Positions 1 to 12,000 of a stretch of DNA of 64,000 nt are shown here, one piece after another; the first letter of the stretch is position 1; each line of letters opens with the position of its first letter. A model generated the notes under the pieces. That model was given only the letters and a program-made list of their open reading frames with translations, searched no databases and was not told where the DNA came from. Both the position numbers and the translations under genes were made by a program. Origin of the DNA: Phoronis australis (Eukaryota; Phoronida; Phoronidae); assembly GCA_002633005.1 (NCBI GenBank), contig NMRA01000162.1, positions 254,255-318,254 on the forward strand, given 5' to 3'.

Positions 1-339
1 AATTCCAAAGCCCTTCTGAAGTCACGGTGTCGGGCCCTGAGTCGGGGGCCACTGCCAGCCGGTGTCCCGCGGCTACGAGAAGCGGCGGGCACTGATCGAG
101 CTTCGACTCCGTCCGCGGGATTTCATACACGCAACGTCTTGGTCACCGACTGCAAGTGCCGCAGAATGTCGGCGAGCCGCGACCGCAGAGTCAACATCCA
201 ATGAATGCCGAGTACGCGAGGGGCGAGTATTCAGCGTACGAGCTGAAACTTGGCTTTTCGTTTTTAGCCAGTCAACACTAAAAGCGGCTTCAAAGGCACA
301 TTCTCGGTGAAAAAATAATTTCATAGAAATGTGTGCATG

Positions 340-1160
340 CAGTCCGTGTAATGGAGCCAATAATAAGATAGCAGATTCTGTGGTGTTCTTAATAACATTA
401 AACATTATTTGCCTTTTGAAACTTTGAAAACTATATATAACAATCTTGTCCATCCTCATTTTAATTATGGCATTCTGCTATGGGCGTGTAAACATCATGG
501 CTAGAATATTCAAATTACAGGAAAAGGCTATTTGCGCTATTACCTCTAGTTATTTTAATGCCAACACAGATCCTTTATTAAGACTTCTCAGATACTCAAA
601 ATAAAGGACTTGTATGTTGTTGTTATTATCAATTTTTTCTACAAATATGTTCGTAATTACTTACCTTCATTTCAATTTAACACGTTCAATTTAATAACCC
701 GTGGGTCTGTTCATGAACATTACACTAGGCAACATCATCTTCTACAGACTGCTTGTTGTACTTCATCATTTGCTGAAGATTCAGTTTGCAATGCCCTACC
801 TCATATCATTAATAACCATCCTGAAAGTGTTTCTAAAAATTTTTACCCATTCGTTTTCCTCTGTCATAAATTATTTTTAGAACGTTTGTTTTGAAAGTTA
901 TGAACTTGAGTGCACTATTCCCAACAGCTTTGTGTGTAACTATTTTAGATAATCTCTCCTAGTCTTTTTACAAGTAGTTTTAAATTAGATGTACATTATC
1001 CTTTAATTTTGTTATTCTGATTATTTGTAACACTGTATTTTTTATTCTCTCATGGCTCCGTGGTAAGCGGACCATTTGGGTCTTTCACGAAGTCTCCATA
1101 AGCGTAAATTTGTATTAATTGTATTTTTTGTCTTACCGGAATAAAGTGTATTACTACTAC
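340..1160 (+). mobile_element. Degenerate 3' end of a CR1/L2-like non-LTR retrotransposon
   Basis: Conceptual translation of 390-480 reads like the end of a non-LTR reverse transcriptase (LKTIYNNLVHPHFNYGILLW). After a stop near 500 and a frameshift near 595, the C-terminal tail continues to a stop at 892-894, with the typical FFYKYVRNYLP start and the INNHPESV motif. An AATAAA and a short TAC-rich tail lie at about 1140-1160, as expected at a CR1/L2-type 3' end. At least two stops or frameshifts show that it is dead. Upstream catalytic motifs are absent, so this is a 5'-truncated copy. The clade assignment (CR1, L2 or relative) rests on recalled tail motifs and is not firm. Confidence 0.7.
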
Positions 1161-2700
1161 TCAACTAATAGGTCCGGCCCGCAACAATGAGCAGCACCGG
1201 CGAACTACTCTGCCGCCCCTGTGCTTAGCTCCGGCCGACGACACAACCCGCGACCCTAAGCCGAGACCGCTCGCACCGGCTGTGACGGGCAAAAAACATG
1301 CAGTGTGAATTGGCCATTGGAAATAAAATACAATGCACAAGGAATTTTGTTGTTTTCATTATAGCTATGTCGGTGCGACAAGCTTACTTGAACTATTGAC
1401 TTCATGTTTGATACAATTGTATCTCTCTCCCGGCGGCCCGCAACCGCGCTGGCCCCAGCGTTTTGTTTGTCGTCAGTGCCGGCCAGTGAAAACACCAATG
1501 TCCCACTCATGTACCAAACTCAAAACATTAGCAAATTCCGAGTTGGTTGGGTTTAAAAAAGTTTTGTAACCGGGTTCAATAAATGTCGGTGCTTGGTACA
1601 CCGGAGAACGGGGCCGCAGGTGAGCGACTGATGTCCGCGGGTTCGCCTTTTGCTACCGGACAAAGGCAGCACTGGATCACTGATGAGGACGACTGATTGT
1701 AGGCCTACCGAAAGACCCATTAATATGGCACCAGGATAGCAAAAATGACGGAAGAAAAATTCTGATGCACCCATGCCCGACTTACTAAAAGATGCCCGGG
1801 CCGGCACAGTTCAAGTTAGACAAGAATCCATCGTTGACACCAAACCTGGGCAACTCAACGGGTTTGCCTACCTCAGGAATTGCCGGTTCGGATCAAAAAC
1901 TTCATGCTGTTGTGGTTAATTAAATTGCCTCAATTAAGCTGCTGATGTTATCGTTCTGATAGACCCGACACTGATCCGGCCTAGCTGGCGGCGATGAATT
2001 TTTTAAATTTCGTTTTGAAAGTTTTTAAATAGCATATTTGAAACATCCATGAAAAGTAGACGTTGTTTAGTTTTTGAATTTTTAAAATCGGACAGGAAAT
2101 GTGCGCGCTGTGCCTCATTAATTCTGTGGGGTGCACAACATATTGAGCCAATTACCAAACCAACAGGAAGCGTTGGATTTTGAGGTAGGCCAAGTGTCAT
2201 CGTAAAATTTTTGGCATGCCGTCACAACCATGCGCGCACCCAACCTTCAATATGGGGGGGGGGTCAAATTCCTGACGTTGTGGACCTTTTGGTAACAAAA
2301 AAGCGGGCAGACGAATAAAAAANACAAAAAAAAAACGAGGGCACCACTGTGGATGGCGCGTGTGTGCTTAATTGTTTAATGGACTTTTTGTCTCATTTTC
2401 TCGGACATGTTGTCTCTCTGAGGCGGACCTTTTTGCTCACTTTGCCAAATTTTGGGGCCTCGTTCGAGCTCCCCTCCCCCTGGGTGCGCGCATGACGTCG
2501 GGCGTTCTTCGGGCCCATGCAGGAACTCGCCGGATCAACCCGGCCGGGAATACACTGGCATATCTCTAGTAATTTTTAGATTGTTGAGAAAATTAGGAAA
2601 AATAATCATGTTAAAGTATTTTTCAAGAAAAAAAGAAACTAGTCTAAGCGCACACAAGGCAGATGAGAGTATTTTTATCCCAATGATGCTTCGGGCTTCG
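1161..2700. other. Intergenic DNA, nothing recognised
   Basis: There are only short open frames with no recognisable domain. It contains a G-run at about 2250-2259, a single undetermined base at 2323 inside an A-rich run, and moderately GC-rich patches near 1200-1280, 1420-1460 and 2450-2560. The downstream part may include promoter DNA of the Pur-alpha gene, but I see no TATA box or initiator that I would defend. Confidence 0.4.
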
Positions 2701-3030
2701 GACTGAGCTCACCTGCGTCGACTCGTCGGGAGCACAGTGCCCGAGCACGGGTTGTGCGCAGCATTACTCGTCTCGATCTGCAAGACACCTTTGATGAATT
2801 GGGCAGTTTATTGCGAAGATCATTAATGCGCATTAAGAGTACGCAACTGCAAATAAATACAATTCTGCATTCGTCTCGTCTGGGTGACCAAGACAGCCCA
2901 TCAACAAGCCGGATGCAGCTGGGAACAGACCCATGCCTAACGGGTTCTTCGAATTTCCAAGTTGACCTGACCTCGTTAATTATTCATGAGGCACGAAAGA
3001 GAGGCTGGAGTTTGATGAAGGAAGGACAAC

Positions 3031-6000
3031 ATGTCGGATCGGGAGAGTGGTGATGAACAGCAGGCTGGTGCAAGGAAAGGTATTTGTTAATATGACAGCA
3101 TTTAAGTTTTTATGGCAGTCAACGAGTATTGAATGCTGTATTTAACTACTGAATGGCCTGTTAGCAAAATAATTGTTTGTTGAGCCTTGCACAAAGATGC
3201 GCAAGTCGGCTTTAGAGAGGTCAGCAATGACAGGATTCTTGAGATGGGCGTTTGTTTTGTACCTGGACAATTCTGACACAAATGAATGACTACAATCTCT
3301 CCCACGTCATTTAACAGTCTCACGTATAAAAGTTTATGGAAATTATGCATTCGTTCGGTCAAGTTTTGTGTGTGACATGCAGTTTTATATTTTTTCGGTC
3401 GTTGCAAACGAAGTCGCACTGGTCAGCTGAGAATTAAATACTCAATACGTCGAAAATGGCTATCGGTTTTGATAATTTTCGCCAGTTTGCAAGAGTTTGT
3501 TATCCATGTTGCAGTCTCGGATAGTTACTTTGTTTCCAACTACACGGAAATTGAAAGTAGAAATCTAAAATGAAAGTTGTTGACTTTTTATTTTAGCACG
3601 AGATTGCAGACAGCACCAGTCACCAATTGATACAATTGTTTTACATTTGGTCTGAAATGTAGCTTTTAAAGTAGCCGTGCTTGTCTGTTCAAGCAATTTT
3701 GGGTCTTTCTGTCAATGACAATTTCATTAAACTGTGGGGATTCCCCCAAATAGAGAAAGCTATATTTTTGAGCTGCAAACTCTAGAACAACTGACAGAGG
3801 TCCAGGCCAGCCTAGACAGCGAGTGACCACCGTCTCTAGCTGACTAGGGATAGTGTAGACCCTACAGGAGCTACTAGGGATAGTGTAGTTCCTACAGGAG
3901 CTTCATCCGCAGGAAGCATTTCAGCGAATTATGCCGCACACTGACTAAAACATCAGAGTCACGTTGTTATAAATACCTTTTGCGCATAGAGGAACACATA
4001 AGGAGGCCGGCGATGTATTTAATTCCTTCCAACTCGATGAACTCTCATTATCAAACTTTTTCTTCAAGCAGTCCCTCATTCACTTCCCAAAATCGGTAAG
4101 TGGCCATTTTTACACATCACACTCCAGGGTATATGGCGTCATACCACCTGCTGCGTGTACAGTGTTAAAAATGGCGAGATTTCAATTTTGGGAACTGAAC
4201 GGTGGACTGCTCGGAGAAAAAGTTTGATAACGGATTATTTGTTTTGAGTTGGAAGGAATTAAATACATCGACTTTCTCTTAAGGTGTTCCTCTATGCGCA
4301 AAAGGTATTTATAACAACATGATGTTTTAGTCAGTGTGAGGTATAATTCGCCAAAAAACGTCCAGCGTATGGAGCTCCTATGGGAGCTACACTGTCTCCA
4401 GTTATAGCTAGAGACAGTGGTCACTGTCTAGCTCTATGCCTACATGAAGACTAGCAACTAGTGTGTAAAGTTTATATAGACCTCAAAATTTCACAAAATC
4501 TAATTCTGCTTGTCACCACATCTGAAAATTTATGTCAATATGTCAAACTCACCACCCTGGAGAGCAGACGGGCTACATGCACTTTGGGAGTCAATGGACA
4601 CATTCTTGCCCGGTCCGTTGCTGTGAAGTGAAAAACAATCTAATGAACATTATTTTTGCCTCATTCTCCATCTTCTGTTCTAAAGAAAAGTCTACCATGG
4701 ACTTGAGATTTCGGTTGTGACACCAGCGTGCAGGTGCCATTTGCTAAATTTTTGGCGATATTTTCTGGGAGACGACGACAACCTCATGGAAGCAAACTTT
4801 GCTGAGAAGTTTGGTTTGCTCAGTTGTAGTAAAATACTAAAAACTTACAACGAAGTGAAGCCAATTCTTGAAATTTATTGTAAACTGTATGCAGCCTTGT
4901 GGAAAAGAACAGTTGTTTGCAGAATAGGCAAAAAAGAAATTGGCCAATTGGTGATGCTAATTATTTTATGGCACTCAAAGCTGCTGCATGTTTTTGCTCG
5001 AGCTACAAATTTAGCAGCAGAATAACAGTAAAACTATAATTTTGTTTAGCACTTGTAACCTATTTCCTTTACTTAAGGAAATGCAGTTTTAAAATAACAA
5101 TAATTTGGGTAATGGTCTGATATAACGTGCCCGAATTTTGAGAACCAGTTTACTCCACATCAAACTGGTTCTAAAAGTATGAGCACATTATATCAGACTC
5201 TTACCTTAATTTGTGTTACCCACATCATTTCACAACTGTTTTCCATACAGTTTCGTCGATCTAAAGGCTCCATGATTGATGTTTTGAAGTTACCATTGTT
5301 ATGGTTCTTGGAGGTGGGGCTCCTTTTGTTTTTTTGAAATGGTTGGTGTTCTTTTTAAACGTAAGAGGAGTGGAAACTGGATGGAAGTTAGTTGAATTCT
5401 TCAATGGGATGATACACTAGTGCAATCTTGCGACCTCAGCGTGACTTCATTTAAACCAGTTGCCACGTGTCAATCAAAGTAGTTATCGACCAATCGGAGG
5501 GAGGAGTGTGCTCACTGGATGGAAACAAATGCCTGCCAATGCAGTGCTCCATGCTTAGCTTGACCAAAGCGTCAAATGCTTCCTGGTGAAAATCGCAGGT
5601 CACCTAATGAAAACAGATCGGCTGACACATTGACGTCACCATACCAGTTCCATTTCTTCAGTAAATATTCATCTTTCACTAAGTATTGCGGTATACATGT
5701 ACCCTTACGTGACACATTGCTGTGTCAGACTATACAAGGCTGCGGTTTTTCCGATGATTCAACAGGGGTCCCGGTGCCAACTCTCCGATTTTTTTAAAAA
5801 TGTTGGCTTCAGTTGTTCATAATGCATTCAGGTATATTTCTGAACTCAGTTATCTACATTTTCCTGTTTCTTACATGCTGACTGATCCGATACTCAAAGG
5901 GTCACTCGTTAAAAGCTGTTTTTGTGAATGCTCATAAGAGACTGTTCTAGTGTTTTGCCAGGGTTAACGCATATCTTTTGGGTGATCGACCATTTAACCT

Positions 6001-9000
6001 ATTGCTAGGACTTTGAGTGACGGCTTAAGTGACCAATCAGAACTTGGCATTCTTGAAACACCATCGTTTCCAAGCCGCCATTTTACCCGACAAAACACGG
6101 TGCCGGGTAAAACTTATTGTTTGTTTGTCGACATTTCTCAACGGGGCGGAACTTGCAGTAGGTCAATTGTAGGTTAGATGGCTGAAACTTCCTTTTTTGT
6201 ACATTAAGCGATGGATCTGCAGGCTCCTGCTTCTTCAGCTGCATAAAACTGCTTACAGAATGGCCACCTTTGGGAATTCGCAAAGGCATTTACTTTCATG
6301 AAATCTTTCTCATAATATTTGATTCTTACCGTGATGGGATTCTACGTCTGTTACCAACTCAGACAATGCACATATATGCTATTTTCAAATTTTGGGGTTG
6401 ACCAACTTCAATGAACTGAATCATTTTGTTGAGTTGCTGATGGTGTTGATGTTTTTTATAAATTAAATACTGTTGTATGGTAAACAATACAGATTTGTTT
6501 TTGTAGCCAGTTAAAACAGGAGCTGCTTTAAAAGATGCTAATGGATAATGTGTAAATTAACTTGGGGATGAGGGCTGTTCTTTGCAAAAAATTCCTCGCT
6601 GAATCTTATTTCATTTGTCTGTCGGGTTGCCGCAACTATCGGCCATTCCGAAATTGACCTATCACAAGCTCCAGCCCCTTGTGAAAAGTCAACAAAAAAC
6701 AAGTTTTACCCAACAACGTGTTGTTTGTTGGGTAAAATGGTGACTTGGAAACGTAGGTGTGTCAAGAATGCTGCGTTCTGATTAGTCAGTTAAGCCATCA
6801 CTCTAAATCCATGGTGATAGGTCAGTTGTCAGTAATGCACTGCTTAGCTTGAGTCAGTCGGTGCATGTATCGACTGGTCTTGGTGCTATGGCTTAGTATT
6901 AGGCATTGCATTGCAACTAACTGGAAGGTGATGAAGTCCAATGTTGTTGGTACTGAGGGGCACAAACATCGCACGACATGCATGGCTCACTGCCCTCTAG
7001 ATCTAATAACCAGAAAAACTTGTTTTTACATTATCCTTATGTGTACCTTCTGGGTTTGGATAGGTGAAACTTGTTTTGTTTAAGAATACCCAGTCATCCT
7101 TTGAATTCCTAAATCTCCTTGTTTTCTGCTGATCTACATCTGTTCAAAACATTTCATTTGAAAGCGTGCAGTTTGCATTTCTTTGGGAACCTGCGTACGA
7201 CTTCTCGACCAAATTTCTTCTTATAGTCAATTTAGTTTAAACATTTGGAGTCAACAAGGAAGGTATAGGTCAGGCGTAATTGTGAAAATTTTTTCCCAAC
7301 TTGGAGGTTTGTGATCGGCTGAAATGCAGTTAATGTTAAAGGCATTTTTTTATGGTCAAAAATTAAATTTTGGGGTTGTTATTTTATTGTTATTAGCTTA
7401 AACAAAAGGTATAAAACAACAAAATCTATTTTTGTGATTTCATTACAATTCGCCAATTTTTGCTAATTACTACCACACATTTGTTGAAATTAAAATCAGT
7501 GACTTTACCCCTTAAATATGTTAAAAACTATTGGTTGTGTGAGATTTAGTGAGTGTTAACATGCGACATGAGAGTTTCAGGTTCGATTTCACACTGGGAC
7601 TGATCTCAGAAAAAAATTTCTCAACAACAACGTCAGTTTTAGACAAATCACCAGTTTGAGGGTAGCAGACAGAAACTCAGTGGGGTGGTGGGTACTCCCT
7701 TAGATGAGATAAATGGGGCTTGCCATTCGTAAATTTTTCACAACCATTTTGCTTAGAGATGGGTACCTTTTCCGACCAAGTCCTTATGTAAGGGTGCTTT
7801 CTCTAACTAAATACCACACTAAAGGCTCTCTTTGGGCCTTCAAAGTCTATAAAAGGTTACTTTTTGCAACAAGACCTCTACAGAATGGTTTTTAATATTA
7901 CCTATATTAATATTTTGGTAGTTTTTGGCAAATGAATACAGCGTCTCGTTTTGAGTCATTTCAGGCTTTAAGGGACTTTCTGGTTTTTATAACTGGAAAA
8001 TGAATGCATTTTTGGGATTGCTGTTGGACAAAAATGACTTTGAAGTTATATGCTTTTTGTAATTTTATTACAACTTGCCAATATGCTTTGAATACTCTGT
8101 CATTCATCCAGTGGGATAACTTCAGAAGGTGAGTATTTGACTGCAACCACAAACGTAAGTCTAAATCTATGCTGGAGCTGATCTCAGACAACCATTTTTT
8201 CTCTGATAATGTCAATTTAAGTACTTAAATATATCCGAATCCCTAAATAGGTTAGGCTTATGGAATAATTCCTACCGTTTCTAAAACAAAATCCAACAAA
8301 AGTGTGAATTTTTCTCAGAAGCAGCTTATAACTGGATCCCTTTTTGGAGTCTACTTTCTAAATGAGTGGGAGTGCTAGTTTGCGCCTGTACTTCCTGTCA
8401 AAAATTCAGTCTAGTACCCCCACCCAATGAAATCTCACAAATGTATTATCCTGCTGGAAAGTTTGTTCACTGAAAGACATTTGCTTGCATACTATGGTAA
8501 AAGTTTCCAGTTTGGACAGCATCCAAAATTTGGGAGCGCAAAATTCAAACCAAATTGAATTACTAGATTCTGAAGACTGGGACACGGACAAGTTTGATGT
8601 TCATCATATTTCTCAAATATCAGCCTCAAATAATAGAATCCAAAATTAGGTTATCGGTAGTTCATCAAATTGTAGAAAATAGTCGCATTTTTTCGTGTGC
8701 CCCCATAATTTGTTACTTCGAGATGTATTGTCACTTCTCCTTAATCACTTATCATAATTCCAGATTTTGGGAATTTCTATTGCCTATTTATAAAATTTGG
8801 TTCCAATTTCAGTCATTTGCAAAGTAATTAACACTGTAATGGCGCTCTAACTATGGCTATTTTGTTTTTATTGAACTGAAGCTAAATATCTTGTTCATTT
8901 TGAACTGTGAAGCTGTTCATTTTGAACCAAAATATCTTGTTCATTTTGAACTTTACAGACTCCGAGCTGATTGTGTTGCTTCATACTTTGTTCCTTTTGA

Positions 9001-12000
9001 ACCTTTTTCATTTTGAGCTGTGGAGCTTAATTTTTTCATCATTTTAAGAAATTGAATTCTTGTCTTCTTAACACTTGCTCTTTAGATTAAAATACCCATA
9101 CCCATGCGATTAGCATACCACCGCCACATTTTAATCGCTGGACAATGGCCAGAAAACACTTGCTGTTACCCAAGTACAGCTGATTTCCCTGTCAATTATT
9201 GAAGGTCAATTTTGTGTATAGAATTCCCATGTGTTAGGTGTATGCCCACCCCCTTTAACTCCAGTACAAGGGAAACCTAACTGAATGTCAATAAACCTGT
9301 TTTAAATCCCTGTTTTATAACAGACTGCTTTCTCCACACATCTACTTAACTGACCCATATATCTGAGGCTTAATGTGGGGTGAAATTACCAGTCTTCAGG
9401 TATTTATTTTATAAATGATCCCTGACTATCCCCTATGATTTTTACAGAAATTTAGTTCGTTGCTTTCCCCAGTCGTTTGAAATAATGAGAGCACTTGTAT
9501 AGCCAAATGTTGGCATTTTACCAGTGTGAGCTCTTTAATGTTACGTAAATAACTTAGCCTGATCAAAACCCGAAACCTGTGTTTTTTGCACTCCCCACCA
9601 CTACCTCCGATTTCTTGCATTAAACAAAATAATAAAGAATGCCTTTTGTCAGGGGTTTTTTGTGAGGCTCAGCATGACACACAAGGTCTTCAGTGTCTTT
9701 CCCTTGGGCTGTGCTGCACCTTAACACTAAACAAGTTAAGTAGATTTCTCAAATATAGTTTTTGGCTGTTGTTCAATTGTTCAGCTGGCTGGAATTTTGT
9801 GAACTCCCAGTTGAATCAATGGAAGCCAAAATGAACAATGCGTATTGGCTGTACCCTTTCAAAAATGTGAAATGTAAAAGGTATTAAAGAAGAGTCTTTG
9901 TAATGAGGCAAACTTAAAATTGTTTGCAGGTTTCAGAAACCTATAGAGATAGTCATATTGCATGTCTCTCTGTCTAACTTGGCTTCCCCTGTTGTTTGGG
10001 TTTGAGGCTAAGTTCTCAGGTGGACCAGTCCAGTGGCTATATGGCTAACTATCACAGGTCTGCACTAAACTGTTTTTTTTGCCTGGAATAAGTAGAAATG
10101 CAGGAATCCCTGGTTATCTCGTAGACATTTTCCATGTTCATTACCGTACGCTTGTTGAGCGTGTGCTATCTGGAACAATAGGCAGGAGAGGTAAACGGTC
10201 CTAGAAAAGGCCAACAGATCTTAATTCTGCAGTCACTTCCATTGAGCAAACACGAATGACCTGCTCAGAATGTGTTCAGTAGTGAGGAGGGCATTATGTT
10301 TCATCAATACAAATGAATGGAGTACCAAGATGCAACTGTTTTGTAGGACCATTTGCATCAGTCGAGGTGTTCTTCCAGGGGATCAGTAATTCGTACAAAA
10401 ATGTACTTCTCAAATAACCGTGGATATGTATTTTCGTGACATCAGGAACGGTCGAGCACTTTTTCTTTCACAATAATTAGGTGTTTTAATTGGAAGAGTA
10501 ACTGACATTGAATTATTTCTAGAGTCACTGCTATGGTGAATTTCACATTTTAGGAAAAAAACATCCCAAATGTCGGCTACTACTTTTCATCCGTCTATTC
10601 TTGATTGACAGTGTGGGAGTTGTTTTGCTCTCACATGTCTTTCATGTGTGGATCCTGGATTATGGAGAGGTCTGTTATTGGGTAAACTTCAGGGGGTAAA
10701 TTCCTCCATTGTAGGAAAAAAAAACGCAGCAAAATGGCTATCGCTGTTGTGGTTCAGACGTGCTGTGCCCCCTTTGGGTCTATGCGTGCTCTGAGCTGGT
10801 GTGGCAGACCTATGCCCTACTGGCAGTTCAATAATAATGCATACCTAATCCTGCTGTGTTGATTGACAGGGTCCAGCGATGTACAAGAACTGGAGAGCAT
10901 CCAACTACAGGTACAGTCCAAGAGGTTCTACCTGGATGTGAAACAAAACCGGCTTGGCAGGTTCATCAAGATAGCAGAGGTATGGTAACTGCAGATTTGT
11001 TGGCACATTTAGTTAAAGCCGTTCAGTTTGCCCATATTTATCATTAAAACTTCTTGTTGCTTTGTCTTCATGAGGCGAAAGAAGTCAGCCACTTAGGCTC
11101 ACATTTAGTCCGGTCAGTGAGTTTTTGATTTACAAAGCATGCCAAATGTTGGACCTTTTCATTATTCAACTTTATCATAACGGTATTTTGCTCATTCAAG
11201 TCCCTCTCACAAGTTCTACTTTGTTGCGCTTATTAAATGTTTTGTTGTATGCACCCTCTTCCTCCCGTTGTACCGTCCAGTTTTTCCAGTTTTGTTCGCT
11301 CTTCTTATATGACAACTTTCCATTGCATTTCAGCTCGTAACGTGTGTAGTTCACTTTCCTGTGCCTAGCAACTCAGTTTGCATTCCAACGATATTTTACT
11401 TGACTTGTGCACTTGAAGTAGCTTTAAATTTATTTAATACAACTCCCTCTGCATTAATCTGAATTTTAACAAAAACTACGAGACTTAGTTTTTTTGACAC
11501 ATGCTTTATTAAATGACCACGTCCCTGTTTTTTTTGACTTTTTCATTTTAAGAAACTGTGTGAGTATTTACCTCTAACTGATGACTGAATGAAGGACTGG
11601 AAAGGGGTCAGTGCTCTACACGACCTGTTTTGACTTGTCGCGGTAATGGGTTTGGATTTTGCTGTGCTGAGTTTGGAGCACGTTTCATATAGAGTTTGAA
11701 AAATCTGCAGCTTAAAGCAAATTAGTACCTTTTGAATGTTTGGGACAAGTTAAGGGTATAGATTTGTAAGCTTTAGATTCAAATCCCCCACAGTGTGAAC
11801 ATGGATTTTTGAACATGTCGCAATTCCTGTTGAGTGAAGGACAAATCAGCGGACACAAATGCTCTTCACTGAGACATTCAGTTTATGGTATTTTGCATGT
11901 GCTTCCCAGTGAATTTTGAGATGTTCATTGGAGAACAGCTGACTTGGCTTAATTGTATTGACAGTCTTATTTTAATTCTGCAAATAACAGTGCTCAAAAT

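Larger units (their letters stand above)
3080..10869 (+). other. Intron 1 of the Pur-alpha gene (7.8 kb)
   Basis: This intron is bounded by AAAG|gtattt and ttgacag|GG. It holds a foldback element (3813-4430) and two copies of a short MITE (5993-6166, 6654-6824). It also has a cluster of short repeats of the type TTGTTCATTTTGAAC at about 8880-9020, and a possible Pol III B-box-like sequence at 7579-7589. No coding exon could be recognised in the rest. Confidence 0.6.

Noticed and set aside
2754-3053. 99-codon frame overlapping the Pur-alpha start
   Set aside because: Different frame from the conserved [10 protein letters not shown] start, no homology; it is 5' UTR.
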